NCBI RefSeq assembly: GCF_001314225.1
Contig: NZ_CP012697.1
Span: 4,535,047-4,599,046, forward strand
Origin: Microbacterium sp. No. 7
Lineage (GTDB): Bacteria > Actinomycetota > Actinomycetes > Actinomycetales > Microbacteriaceae
Direction of reading: 5' to 3'
Length of the DNA: 64,000 bases
Shown here: positions 17,065 through 26,368 of the stretch, in pieces
How the letters are laid out: each line of letters starts with the position of its first letter
Numbering within the stretch: position 1 is the stretch's first letter
The notes under the pieces: generated by a model
Told to the model about the DNA's origin: nothing
Database searches by the model: none
The model's input: the letters and a program-made list of their open reading frames with translations, nothing else
Made by a program: the position numbers and the translations under genes

Positions 17065-18068
17065 CACTGCACCTCTCCCGGGATGGCCGCCGCCTCGGCC
17101 ACAGCCGCGTCGGCGGGCGTCTGCGCCTTCGCCCGGCGCCGCGCGCGCAGACGCGGATCGGCCAGGTCGTTGAGGCTCTCGCCGATGAGCGTGATGCCGA
17201 GCACCGCCAGCACGATCGCGAGGCCGGGCGGGATCGCCGTCCACCAGATGCCGGCCGCGACGTCGCTGATCGACTTGTTGAGGTCGAAGCCCCACTCGGC
17301 GGCCGCCGTCGGCTCGATGCCGAAGCCGAGGAAGCCGAGGGCGGCGAGGGTCGCGATCGCCTCCGAAGCGTTGAGCGTGACGATGAGCGGCAGCGTGCGC
17401 GTCGAGTTGCGCAGCACGTGCCGGAACATGATGCGCGGCGTCGAGGCGCCGATCACCTTCGCCGACTCGACGAACGCCTCGGCCTTGACCCGCACGACCT
17501 CGGCGCGCACGACGCGGAAGTACTGCGGCACGAACACGACGGTGATCGACACGGCCGCCGCGAAGACGCCCGGCCACAGGCCCGACTGCCCCCCGCTGAT
17601 CGCGATCGCGGCGACGATCGCCAGCAGCAGCGTGGGGAACGCGTAGATCGCGTCGGCGACGACGACGAGCACGCGGTCGACCCAGCCGCCGAGGTAGCCC
17701 GAGACGAGGCCGAGCAGGATGCCGAGGAACACCGACAGCACGAGGGCGACGACGATCACCATGAGCGCTGTCTGGGCGCCCCAGATGACGCGCGAGAGCA
17801 CGTCGTAGCCGCCGACGGTCGTGCCGAGCAGGTGCGCGGCGCTCGGCGCCTGCTGCGCGCCGAAGTTGCCCTCCGGCCCGCGCAGCTGGTTGTAGCCGTA
17901 GGGGGCGAGCAGCGGTGCGAAGATCGCGCTCACCAGGAAGACGCCGGTGAGCACGAGGCCCGCGACGAGCATGCCGCGCTGCAGTCCCACGCTCTGCCGG
18001 AACTGGTGCACCACGGGCAGCCGGCCCCACAGGCTCGGCTTCCGCGACGTGGTCTCGGTGGAGGCCAT
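17064..18068 (-). CDS. ABC transporter permease (DppC-like)
   Basis: This 334-residue permease has an N-terminal cytoplasmic segment, a first membrane helix (MLVAGLVLTGVFLVSAIF) and a BPD_transp_1 core with about five further helices. The EAA-type loop occurs around EAFVESAKVIGAST...FRHVLRN, which docks to the ATPase. It pairs with the DppB-like permease encoded 1 bp upstream and overlaps the ATPase gene downstream. Confidence 0.93.
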   Translation of the reverse strand: MASTETTSRKPSLWGRLPVVHQFRQSVGLQRGMLVAGLVLTGVFLVSAIFAPLLAPYGYNQLRGPEGNFGAQQAPSAAHLLGTTVGGYDVLSRVIWGAQTALMVIVVALVLSVFLGILLGLVSGYLGGWVDRVLVVVADAIYAFPTLLLAIVAAIAISGGQSGLWPGVFAAAVSITVVFVPQYFRVVRAEVVRVKAEAFVESAKVIGASTPRIMFRHVLRNSTRTLPLIVTLNASEAIATLAALGFLGFGIEPTAAAEWGFDLNKSISDVAAGIWWTAIPPGLAIVLAVLGITLIGESLNDLADPRLRARRRAKAQTPADAAVAEAAAIPGEVQ

Positions 18069-18069
18069 G

Positions 18070-19158
18070 TCAGTACCTCACCCTCGGGTCGATGAAGGCG
18101 GCGACGATGTCGACGACGAAGTTGGTCACGGCCACGATGATCGCGATCATCGCGACGATGCCCTGCACGGCGACGAAGTCGCGGGCGGCGAGGTAGGCGG
18201 CCAGCTGGAACCCGAGCCCCTTCCACTCGAAGGTCGTCTCGGTGAGCACGGCGCCGCCGAGCATGAGCGCGATCTGCAGGCCGATGACGGTGATGATCGG
18301 GATGAGCGCGGGCTTGAACGCGTGCGTGCGCACGAGCCGCGGCTCCGAGACGCCCCGCGAGCGGGCCGCGTCGATGTAGGGCATGTTGTAGGTGCCGATG
18401 ACGTTGGTGCGCACGAGCCGCAGGAAGATGCCGGCCGTGAGCAGGCCCAGCGTGACCGCGGGCAGCACGGCGTGCGCGAGCACGTCGCCGACGTAGGCCG
18501 CGTTGCCCGATGCGATCGCGTCGATGAGGTAGATGCCCGTGCCGCCCTCGCGGTTCAGCGCGATCTCGGTGCGCACGTTCGCGCGGCCCGACACGGGCAG
18601 CCAGCCGAGCCATACGGCGAAGACGAGCTTGCCGACGAGGCCGGAGAAGAACACGGGGGTCGCGTAGAAGAGGATCGCGCCGACGCGCAGCAGGGCGTCG
18701 GGCCAGCGGTCGCGCAGCGCCGCGGCGACCATGCCGAGCGGGATGCCGACGATGAACGCGACGATGAGCGAGTAGAACACCAGCTCGAACGTCGCCCCGC
18801 CGTAGGTGAGCAGCACCTGCGTGACGGGCTGGTTGTCGGTGATCGTCGTGCCGAAGTTGAGGGTGAGGATCTGTCCGAGGTACTCGAAGTACTGGATGAT
18901 CACGGGCCGGTCGTAGCCCGCCTCGTGGATGCGCTGGGCCAGCTGGTCGGCGGGCAGCCGGCCGCCCAGCGCCGCCGTGATGGGGTCGCCCGTGAGGCGG
19001 ATGAGGAAGAAGACGAGCGTGACGAGGATCAGCACCGTCGGGATCATGAGCAGGAACCGCACCAGAATGTAGCGGCCGAGCGACCCGCCGCTCGCGCGGC
19101 CGCGTCTCGCGGATGCCGGATGCGGGCCGGGCGGGGCCAGGGCGACGTCACTCGTCAT
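18070..19158 (-). CDS. ABC transporter permease (DppB-like)
   Basis: This 362-residue permease opens with a hydrophilic, Gly/Arg-rich segment and a first helix (FLLMIPTVLILVTLVFFLIRL). The typical DppB loop with a GxDxP-like region and the EAA motif (YIDAARSRGVSEPRLVRTHAFKPALIPII) follow. It forms the channel with DppC. A strong 18-bp-stem hairpin separates it from the binding-protein gene upstream, so it may be expressed less than that gene. Confidence 0.93.
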   Translation of the reverse strand: MTSDVALAPPGPHPASARRGRASGGSLGRYILVRFLLMIPTVLILVTLVFFLIRLTGDPITAALGGRLPADQLAQRIHEAGYDRPVIIQYFEYLGQILTLNFGTTITDNQPVTQVLLTYGGATFELVFYSLIVAFIVGIPLGMVAAALRDRWPDALLRVGAILFYATPVFFSGLVGKLVFAVWLGWLPVSGRANVRTEIALNREGGTGIYLIDAIASGNAAYVGDVLAHAVLPAVTLGLLTAGIFLRLVRTNVIGTYNMPYIDAARSRGVSEPRLVRTHAFKPALIPIITVIGLQIALMLGGAVLTETTFEWKGLGFQLAAYLAARDFVAVQGIVAMIAIIVAVTNFVVDIVAAFIDPRVRY

Positions 19159-19179
19159 GGATGAATCCTCGGGGAGACG

Positions 19180-19218
19180 TCCCCGGCCGTCGAGCGTGAC
19201 ACGCTCGACGGCCGGGGA
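19180..19218 (-). terminator. 18-bp perfect stem-loop between binding protein and permease genes
   Basis: Arms 19180-19197 and 19201-19218 are exact complements with a GAC loop. The structure lies 9 nt after the stop codon of the binding protein and 22 nt before the DppB start region. An intercistronic hairpin like this usually protects the upstream mRNA and partly terminates, giving excess binding protein over permease. Confidence 0.7.
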
Positions 19219-19227
19219 TCGGCGCGG

Positions 19228-20883
19228 CTACTTCGTGACAGGGGCGAAGCGCAGCTTGAACGACGCGTCGAGGATCACGCCATCGACGTCGGTTCCGGCC
19301 ACGGCCACCTGGGCGCCCTGCAGGAAGGGCAGCGTCGACAGGTCGCCCGCGACGAGCTCCTGGATCTTCTCGATCTCCGCCGTGCGCTGGGCCGGGTCGG
19401 TCTCGACCGCCTGCTGCAGGATGAGGTCGTTGACCTCCTGGTTCTCGTAGTGGTTGCCCAGGAAGTTGTTGATCAGGAAGAACGGCGTGAGGTAGTTGTC
19501 GGCGTCGGAGTAGTCCGGGAACCATCCGAGCTGGTACGCCGGGTACACGTCGGCCGTGCGGTCCTTGGCGTACTGCACCCACTCGGTCGACTTGAGGTCG
19601 ACCGTGAACAGGCCGTCGGCCTCCAGCTGCGCCTTGACCAGGGCGTACTCGTCGCCCGACGAGGGTCCGTAGTGGTCGGGGCTGTACTGCAGGCTCAGCG
19701 CCACGGGGGTCGTGACGCCCGCCGCCTCGAGACGTGCCTTCGCCTTCGCGGCATCCGGTCCGCCGTCGCCGTCACCGTAGAGGCCCTTGAGCGCCTCGGT
19801 CGCTCCCGCGAAGCCCTCGGGGACGTACGAGTAGAGCGGCGTGTAGGTGCCCTTGTAGACCTGCTCCGAGATCTCGTCGCGGTCGATGAGGTCGGCGATC
19901 GCCTGGCGCACGGCGAGGGCCTCGGCCGGGTCGGCCTCGGCGGTCGTCGCACCGTACGGCTGCGTGTTGAAGTTGAACACGATGTAGCGGATCTCGCCGC
20001 CGGGGCCGTCGACGACCTTGACGCTGTCGTTGCCCTGCAGGTCGGCGACGTCGGTCGCCGACAGGCTGCGGTAGGCCACGTCGATGTCGCCCTGCTGCAC
20101 CGCGAGCTTGAGGTTCGACGACTCGGCGAAGTAGCTGAGGATCACGCCGCCGTTCTCGGCGGGGTCGAGCAGGCCCTGGTAGTTCTCGTTGGGCGTGAAC
20201 TCGACCGACTTGTTGAAGTCCCACGCGGTGATCGCGTACGGACCGCCGAAGGCGTTCGCGTCCACGATGTCCTTGTCGGGCGTGACGGCGTCGGCCGAGA
20301 AGACCTCCTCGTCGACGATCGCGCCGGGGAAGCTCGTGAGGATGAATGGGAAGACCTGGTCGTTCTCGGTCTTCAGGTGGAACACGACCGTCGTGTCGTC
20401 GGGCGTCTCGACGCTGTCGAGGTTGTAGAGCAGGCTCGACGCGCCGTTGGGGTCGGCGATCTTCAGGTTGCGCTCGAACGAGAACTTCACGTCCGACGAG
20501 GTGAGGTCGTTGCCGTTGGCCCACTTGAGGCCCGCGGGCAGCTTCACCGTGTACTCGGTGGGTGACGTGAACTCGGCCGACTCGGCCAGGTCGGGCACGA
20601 CCTCGGTGCTGTTGTAGTCGGTGTTGACCAGGTAGGGGAAGACCTGGATCTGCACCGCGAGCGATCCGTTGTCGTACGAGCCGGCGGGGTCGAGCGTCGT
20701 GACCTTGTCGGTCGTGCCGACGATGATCGGCTCGCCCGACGCCGACGATCCGCCGTCGGTGCCGCCGCCGTCGGTCGCGGTGTTGCCGCCACCGCCGCCG
20801 CAGCCGGCGAGAAGGATGGCCGACGCGCCGAGCGCGCCGATCGTGAGGCCCAGACGGCCCCGGTGGGTGTTGCGCAGTGACAT
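19228..20883 (-). CDS. ABC transporter substrate-binding lipoprotein (family 5)
   Basis: This 551-residue extracytoplasmic peptide-binding protein has a signal ending in the lipobox LLAGC (about residues 23-27). Gly-rich and Asp/Ser-rich linkers follow, then the SBP_bac_5 domain (for example AESAEFTSPTEYTVKLPAGLKWANG). The ATG at 20883 was chosen because the lipoprotein signal starts there. The next gene upstream encodes a clear paralogue with the same MSLR start. A 24-bp box shared with that paralogue lies 95 bp upstream of both starts, suggesting common control. Confidence 0.93.
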   Translation of the reverse strand: MSLRNTHRGRLGLTIGALGASAILLAGCGGGGGNTATDGGGTDGGSSASGEPIIVGTTDKVTTLDPAGSYDNGSLAVQIQVFPYLVNTDYNSTEVVPDLAESAEFTSPTEYTVKLPAGLKWANGNDLTSSDVKFSFERNLKIADPNGASSLLYNLDSVETPDDTTVVFHLKTENDQVFPFILTSFPGAIVDEEVFSADAVTPDKDIVDANAFGGPYAITAWDFNKSVEFTPNENYQGLLDPAENGGVILSYFAESSNLKLAVQQGDIDVAYRSLSATDVADLQGNDSVKVVDGPGGEIRYIVFNFNTQPYGATTAEADPAEALAVRQAIADLIDRDEISEQVYKGTYTPLYSYVPEGFAGATEALKGLYGDGDGGPDAAKAKARLEAAGVTTPVALSLQYSPDHYGPSSGDEYALVKAQLEADGLFTVDLKSTEWVQYAKDRTADVYPAYQLGWFPDYSDADNYLTPFFLINNFLGNHYENQEVNDLILQQAVETDPAQRTAEIEKIQELVAGDLSTLPFLQGAQVAVAGTDVDGVILDASFKLRFAPVTK

Positions 20884-20977
20884 ATGTACTACCTCTGCAG
20901 TGGAACGAAGGCCCCGTCGGTGGGCGGGCCCAAACCGACATCTTCCTCCCGGCGTCGCGGAAAACGCACAGCGCCAC

Positions 20978-21001
20978 CGTTTTGTAACGAGAATGCAACC
21001 G
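20978..21001 (-). promoter_or_regulatory. Shared 24-bp box upstream of binding-protein gene 1
   Basis: The box is identical at 19 of 24 positions to the one upstream of the paralogue and sits at the same distance (95 bp) from the ATG. On the minus strand it contains GTTGC and GTTAC 11 bp apart, one helical turn. It may be a regulator site or part of the promoter. Confidence 0.5.
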
Positions 21002-21069
21002 TCGCCGAGTTTCTTGGACCCCGCCCACAATCGCGCGGGACGCGGATGCCGCGGTCGGTGCCCCCGCGG

Positions 21070-22722
21070 CTACTCGCCGAGGACGCCCTTCGTCAGCGTC
21101 GCGAAGCGCAGGCGGTACGAGGAGTCGAGCAGCACGCCCGCGACGTCGGTGCCCGCGACCGCGACCTGCTGCAGCTGCAGCAGCGGCACGACGGGCAGGT
21201 CTTCGGCGAGCAGCTTCTGCACGTCCTCGATCTGCGTCACGCGCGCGACCGGGTCGGTCTCGCGCGCCTGCTCGCGCAGGAGGTCGTTGACGCCCCAGTA
21301 GTCGTAGCCGTTGCCCAGCACGTTCTCGGCGAGGAAGAGCGGACGCAGGTAGTGGTCGGCATCCGGGATCACGGGGCCCCAGCCGAGCTGGTAGACGGGC
21401 GGCTTCTCATCGGCGACCACGCCGTGCGATCCGTCGGTCGCGACGAGCTCGACGTCGAACAGGCCCGACGCCTCGAGCTGCGTCTCGATGAGGGCGAACT
21501 CCTCGCCCGCGACCTGGCCGTAGCGCTCGGGACTGAAGTACAGACGGATCGCGACGGGGATGTCGAGGTCTGCCTCGTCGAGCCGGCGCGCGGCCTGCTC
21601 GACGTCGGGACCGCCGTCGCCGTCGCCGTAGCGCGGCATGAGCACGTCGAACGAGCCCTCGAGCCCCACCGGCACATAGGAGTACAGCGGCGTCGCCGTG
21701 CCCTGGTACACCTGCTGCGCGATCGCCTCGCGGTCGATGACGTCGGCGACGGCCTGGCGCACCGACTGCGCGCCGAACCGGTACGCCTCGTCGGTCGACC
21801 ACCCGTAGGGCTGGGTCGCGAGATCGAACACGAGCGAGCGCACCTCGCCGCCGTCGGCGCGGATCGCCTGGAAGCCGTCACGGCTCTGCAGCTCGGAGAT
21901 CGCGGCGGGGCTCAGCCCGTGGAAGACGACGTCGACCTCGCGCTCCTCGAGCGCGCGCGTGAGACCGTCGGCGTCGGGGTGGACGGAGATCACGACGCCC
22001 TCGTTGGCCGGGGCGCCGGCGAGGCCCCGGTAGCCGTCGTGGGGCGCGAGCTCGATCGACGTGCCGTCGCCCCACGAGGAGATCGTGTACGGGCCGCCGA
22101 AGGCGCCGGCGTCCACGATCGCCTGGTCGGGGGTCACGGCGTCGAACGCGAAGACCTCCTCGTCGACGATCGCGCCGGGGAAGCTCGCGAGCACCTGCGG
22201 GAAGAGCGGATCGTCGCTGTTCTTCAGGTGGAAGACGACGGTCGTCTCGTCGGGGGCGTCGATCCAGTCGAGGTTGCCGAGCATGTGCGCGGGCCCGCCC
22301 GGGGCGGCGATCTGCAGCATCCGCTCGAACGAGAACTTGACGTCGGAGGAGGTCAGCGCGTTGCCGTTGGCCCACGTGAGCCCCGCGGGAAGGCGCACCG
22401 TGTACTCGTCGTCGTCGGTGAACTCGGCCGACTCGGCGAGGTCGGGCACCGGCGTCGTGCTGCTGTAGGGCACGCCCAGGAGATACGGGAACACCTGCGA
22501 CTGCACGGCGTACGACGCGCGGTCCTGCGCCGCCGCCGGGTCGAGCGCCGTCACCCGCTCGGTCGTGCCGATGAGCACGCGCGGATCGACCGGCACGCTG
22601 TCGGTGCTCTCGACCGGCTCGGGCACGGACTCCTCGCCCCCGCATCCGGCCAGCAGCGCCGTCGACAGAGCGAGCACGGCGACGACACCGATGCGGCCAC
22701 GGCCGCGGGTGCGCAGTGACAT
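21070..22722 (-). CDS. ABC transporter substrate-binding lipoprotein, paralogue
   Basis: The 550-residue protein has a signal peptide with lipobox LLAGC and the same SBP_bac_5 architecture as its neighbour. Shared segments include DLAESAEFT, LPAGLTWANGNALTSSDVKFSFER, FPGAIVDEEVF and TPLYSYVP, so the pair arose by duplication. The acidic/Gly linker after the lipobox is shorter. It probably feeds the same permease complex with a different substrate range. It is the first gene of the operon by position but has its own copy of the shared upstream box. Confidence 0.92.
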   Translation of the reverse strand: MSLRTRGRGRIGVVAVLALSTALLAGCGGEESVPEPVESTDSVPVDPRVLIGTTERVTALDPAAAQDRASYAVQSQVFPYLLGVPYSSTTPVPDLAESAEFTDDDEYTVRLPAGLTWANGNALTSSDVKFSFERMLQIAAPGGPAHMLGNLDWIDAPDETTVVFHLKNSDDPLFPQVLASFPGAIVDEEVFAFDAVTPDQAIVDAGAFGGPYTISSWGDGTSIELAPHDGYRGLAGAPANEGVVISVHPDADGLTRALEEREVDVVFHGLSPAAISELQSRDGFQAIRADGGEVRSLVFDLATQPYGWSTDEAYRFGAQSVRQAVADVIDREAIAQQVYQGTATPLYSYVPVGLEGSFDVLMPRYGDGDGGPDVEQAARRLDEADLDIPVAIRLYFSPERYGQVAGEEFALIETQLEASGLFDVELVATDGSHGVVADEKPPVYQLGWGPVIPDADHYLRPLFLAENVLGNGYDYWGVNDLLREQARETDPVARVTQIEDVQKLLAEDLPVVPLLQLQQVAVAGTDVAGVLLDSSYRLRFATLTKGVLGE

Positions 22723-22816
22723 ATGGTTCCCCCCACAGTCAGACGAACGGCGCCGTCGACAGACAGCCCCAACCTCCCATTCTTCCTGCTCCCACGCGCA
22801 CCACGCGTCACATTAA

Positions 22817-22840
22817 CGCTTTGTAACCCGACCGCAACCG
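22817..22840 (-). promoter_or_regulatory. Shared 24-bp box upstream of binding-protein gene 2
   Basis: This is the partner of the box at 20978-21001, again 95 bp before the ATG. The core on the minus strand is CGGTTGC, 6 bp, GTTACAAA. Conservation of both sequence and distance in the two leaders implies a function. Confidence 0.5.
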
Positions 22841-22861
22841 CCCCGCGGGGCTCGGCGGAGA

Positions 22862-23617
22862 TCAGCGGCGGTCGGCGCGCAGCACGGCGCGCACGCGGCG
22901 GTCGAGCTCGTCGAGCTCACCCAGCACGTCGGGGGCGGCCCAGACGCGGTCGCGCTTGCGGCCGGTGATCTCGGTGAGCACGCCCGCCTGCACCATCCGG
23001 TCGAGGGCCGCGTACACGGCGGCCGGTGCCGCGTCGACCCTGCCCGGCAGCTGCGCGCTCGTCATGACGGGGTCGTCCGTGAACGTCTCGATGAGTCGCG
23101 CCGTCACGGTGCTCCGGCGGCCTCCGAGCAGTTCCGCCCACTCGGCCGGCAGCGAGCGCAGCGTCTCCATCGATCGGCGCGCCTCCACGGCCGCCACCCG
23201 GGCCGACCGCGTCACGACGGCGATGATCGGCAGGGGGTCACCGCGACGATACGCGGTGAGGGCGTCGAAGTACGCGTCGCGTTCTTCGAGCAGCCCGCTG
23301 GCGAGCGGCATGACGACGTTGCGGGCGATGCCCCGGCGGCGGAGCACGGCGCTGATGAGCGCCCTGCCGATGCGGCCGTTGCCGTCGGTGAAGGGATGGA
23401 TCGACTCGAACTGCGCGTGCGCGATCGTCGCCTGCACCAGCGCGGGCATGTCGTCGCGGGCCACCCAGGAGAGCAGATCGTCGAGCAGCGAGCCGACGAT
23501 CTCCGGGGGCGGCGGCACGAAGAGCGCGTCGCGCGGACTGTGATCGCTTCCCCCGATCCAGTTCTGCATGTCGCGCACGCGCCCGGCGTAAGCGGCTTCG
23601 CCGGGATCGTCGGCCAT
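22862..23617 (-). CDS. Fic domain protein, C-terminal part (split gene)
   Basis: This 251-residue segment holds the catalytic Fic core: HPFTDGNGRIGR at 74-85, with the His, and then a C-terminal winged-helix-like region (DDPVMTSAQLPGRVDAAPAAVYAALDRMVQAGVLTEITGRKRDRVW). Fic proteins transfer AMP or another phosphate-containing group to target proteins. The true N-terminal half is in the neighbouring frame. Its first residues (reading HRALMADDPGEAAYAGRVRDMQNWIGG across the boundary) match the canonical order of intact family members, so one base was gained or lost. Reinitiation at the TGATG junction could still produce it. Confidence 0.8.
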   Translation of the reverse strand: MADDPGEAAYAGRVRDMQNWIGGSDHSPRDALFVPPPPEIVGSLLDDLLSWVARDDMPALVQATIAHAQFESIHPFTDGNGRIGRALISAVLRRRGIARNVVMPLASGLLEERDAYFDALTAYRRGDPLPIIAVVTRSARVAAVEARRSMETLRSLPAEWAELLGGRRSTVTARLIETFTDDPVMTSAQLPGRVDAAPAAVYAALDRMVQAGVLTEITGRKRDRVWAAPDVLGELDELDRRVRAVLRADRR

Positions 23618-24042
23618 CAGGGCGCGGTGCGCATCGCACCATCGACGAGCCGGTGCAGCGCCGCGGACGCGGCGACCATGCTCGACGCACTGGCGTTCGC
23701 GCGGCTGCCGCCGAGCGCGCGCGCATAGTCCTCGGTGCTCGCGGAGATCCGCTCGATCTTCGACGACGCGACCGACTCTCCGCGCAGCAGGAAACGGGCC
23801 AGCGCCGACGACGGGGGATGCCCCCCTGCATCCGTCCTCGAGATCTCGACGACGGCCTCCTCGACGCGAGACAGGGATGCCGGATCGATCTCCGCGTCGA
23901 GCGATGCGATGAGGGGCGGGATCCAGACGTCCACGTGCCGCAGCATGCGGCCCTCACGACTGCCGCCGCGCACGCGCTGCCGCCACTCGCGCCGCTCGAT
24001 CGTGTGCGCGGGCCAGGGGGAGGATGAAACAGCGTCCAGCAC
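23617..24042 (-). CDS. Fic family protein, N-terminal part (split gene)
   Basis: This 141-residue segment matches the Fic_N domain (WIPPLIASLDAEIDP...LLRGESVASSKIERISAS). The inhibitory motif, normally S-x-x-x-E-(G/N), reads SSKIER, with Arg in the last position, so autoinhibition may be altered. The frame ends at a TGA overlapping the ATG of the C-terminal half. The GTG start follows a TAGACT -10-like element by 6 nt, so the message is probably leaderless. Whether the split is genuine or a sequencing error cannot be told here. Confidence 0.75.
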   Translation of the reverse strand: MLDAVSSSPWPAHTIERREWRQRVRGGSREGRMLRHVDVWIPPLIASLDAEIDPASLSRVEEAVVEISRTDAGGHPPSSALARFLLRGESVASSKIERISASTEDYARALGGSRANASASSMVAASAALHRLVDGAMRTAP

Positions 24043-24048
24043 TATTTC

Positions 24049-24054
24049 AGTCTA
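24049..24054 (-). promoter_or_regulatory. -10 element of the fic gene (probable leaderless)
   Basis: TAGACT on the minus strand is followed by 6 nt and the GTG start; no ribosome binding site is visible. Confidence 0.35.
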
Positions 24055-24123
24055 TGGCGCTTCCCTGAATCAGTGACCCGCTCACAGAGCCGACGACGAC
24101 CCCGCCCACGTCCCCCGCGGCCC

Positions 24124-24507
24124 TCAGCCCGTCGCGAGGCCGAAGTGCTGCAGCTCGGCCTCGTCGAGCATACGCGACCGGATGAGGAAGCGCATGCCCG
24201 TGGGGCCCTCGACGCTGAAGCCGGCGCCGCGCCCGGGCACGGCGTCGATCGTGAGATGCGTGTACTTCCAGTACTCGAACTGCGCCTCCGACATGTACAC
24301 CTCGATGGGGTCGTCGAGACCCACGTCGAGGTCGCCGAGCTTCACGTCGCTCGGCCCCGTGATGAACATGCCCACCGGATAGCACATGGGCGAGCTGCCG
24401 TCGCAGCACCCGCCCGACTGGTGGAACATGAGCTTGCCGTGCCGCTTCGTGAGATCGCGCAGCAACGCCGCCGCCGTCTCACTCACCGCCACCCGCGAAT
24501 ACCCCAT
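24124..24507 (-). CDS. DUF779 domain protein
   Basis: This 127-residue protein has the DUF779 pattern: GKLMFHQSGGCCDGSSPMCYP near residues 24-44, with clustered Cys residues that could bind a metal, then EYWKYTHLTIDAVPGRGAGFSVEGPTGMRF. DUF779 genes often sit beside aldehyde dehydrogenase genes, as here. Its biochemical role is unknown. The ATG at 24507 was preferred because GGGAAGGGAG ends 7 nt before it; another ATG two codons upstream is too close to that site. Confidence 0.9.
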   Translation of the reverse strand: MGYSRVAVSETAAALLRDLTKRHGKLMFHQSGGCCDGSSPMCYPVGMFITGPSDVKLGDLDVGLDDPIEVYMSEAQFEYWKYTHLTIDAVPGRGAGFSVEGPTGMRFLIRSRMLDEAELQHFGLATG

Positions 24508-24582
24508 CCCCATTCTCCCTTCCCTACACGTCCGCCCCCGCAGCGCCCCCGCCCCCCACCCCCCGCGCCAGCCCCCAGCCCC

Positions 24583-24672
24583 GCGAGAGTGCATCGGGCG
24601 GCCGAGCGAGCAGATGCCACCGGCATCCTCGGCCGCCAGATGCACTCTCGGCCGCCGAACGCACTCTCGGCG
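24583..24672. repeat. 19-bp phased repeat array C1 (2 forward, 3 inverted)
   Basis: Forward units start at 24583 (GCGAGAGTGC) and 24602 (CCGAGCGAGC). Inverted units start at 24623 (GCATCCTCGG), 24642 and 24661 (both GCACTCTCGG). All neighbours are 19 bp apart except 21 bp across the switch. The array lies between the aldehyde dehydrogenase stop and the DUF779 start. The same plan recurs at 30068. Confidence 0.85.
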
Positions 24673-24721
24673 TTCGGCGGGCGAGGAGGGCGGGGTGAGC
24701 GCGCAGGCGGAGGGCGGCGGA

Positions 24722-26272
<1,551 letters not shown>

Positions 26273-26282
26273 GATGTCTCCT

Positions 26283-26360
26283 TCGACGTTGCATGGGACG
26301 CGCGGCGTCGGCGCCGGGCGTGTCGTCAGGCTACGCTCCGCAACGTTGCACGCGGTTGCG
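26283..26360 (-). promoter_or_regulatory. Repeated GCAACGT motifs upstream of the aldehyde dehydrogenase
   Basis: On the minus strand GTGCAACGTTG (26340-26350) and ATGCAACGTCG (26283-26293) are near-identical, and a further GCAACCGC lies beside the first. They are candidate binding sites for the GAF regulator encoded upstream. This is inferred from repetition and position only. Confidence 0.3.
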
Positions 26361-26368
26361 AGGCGCGG

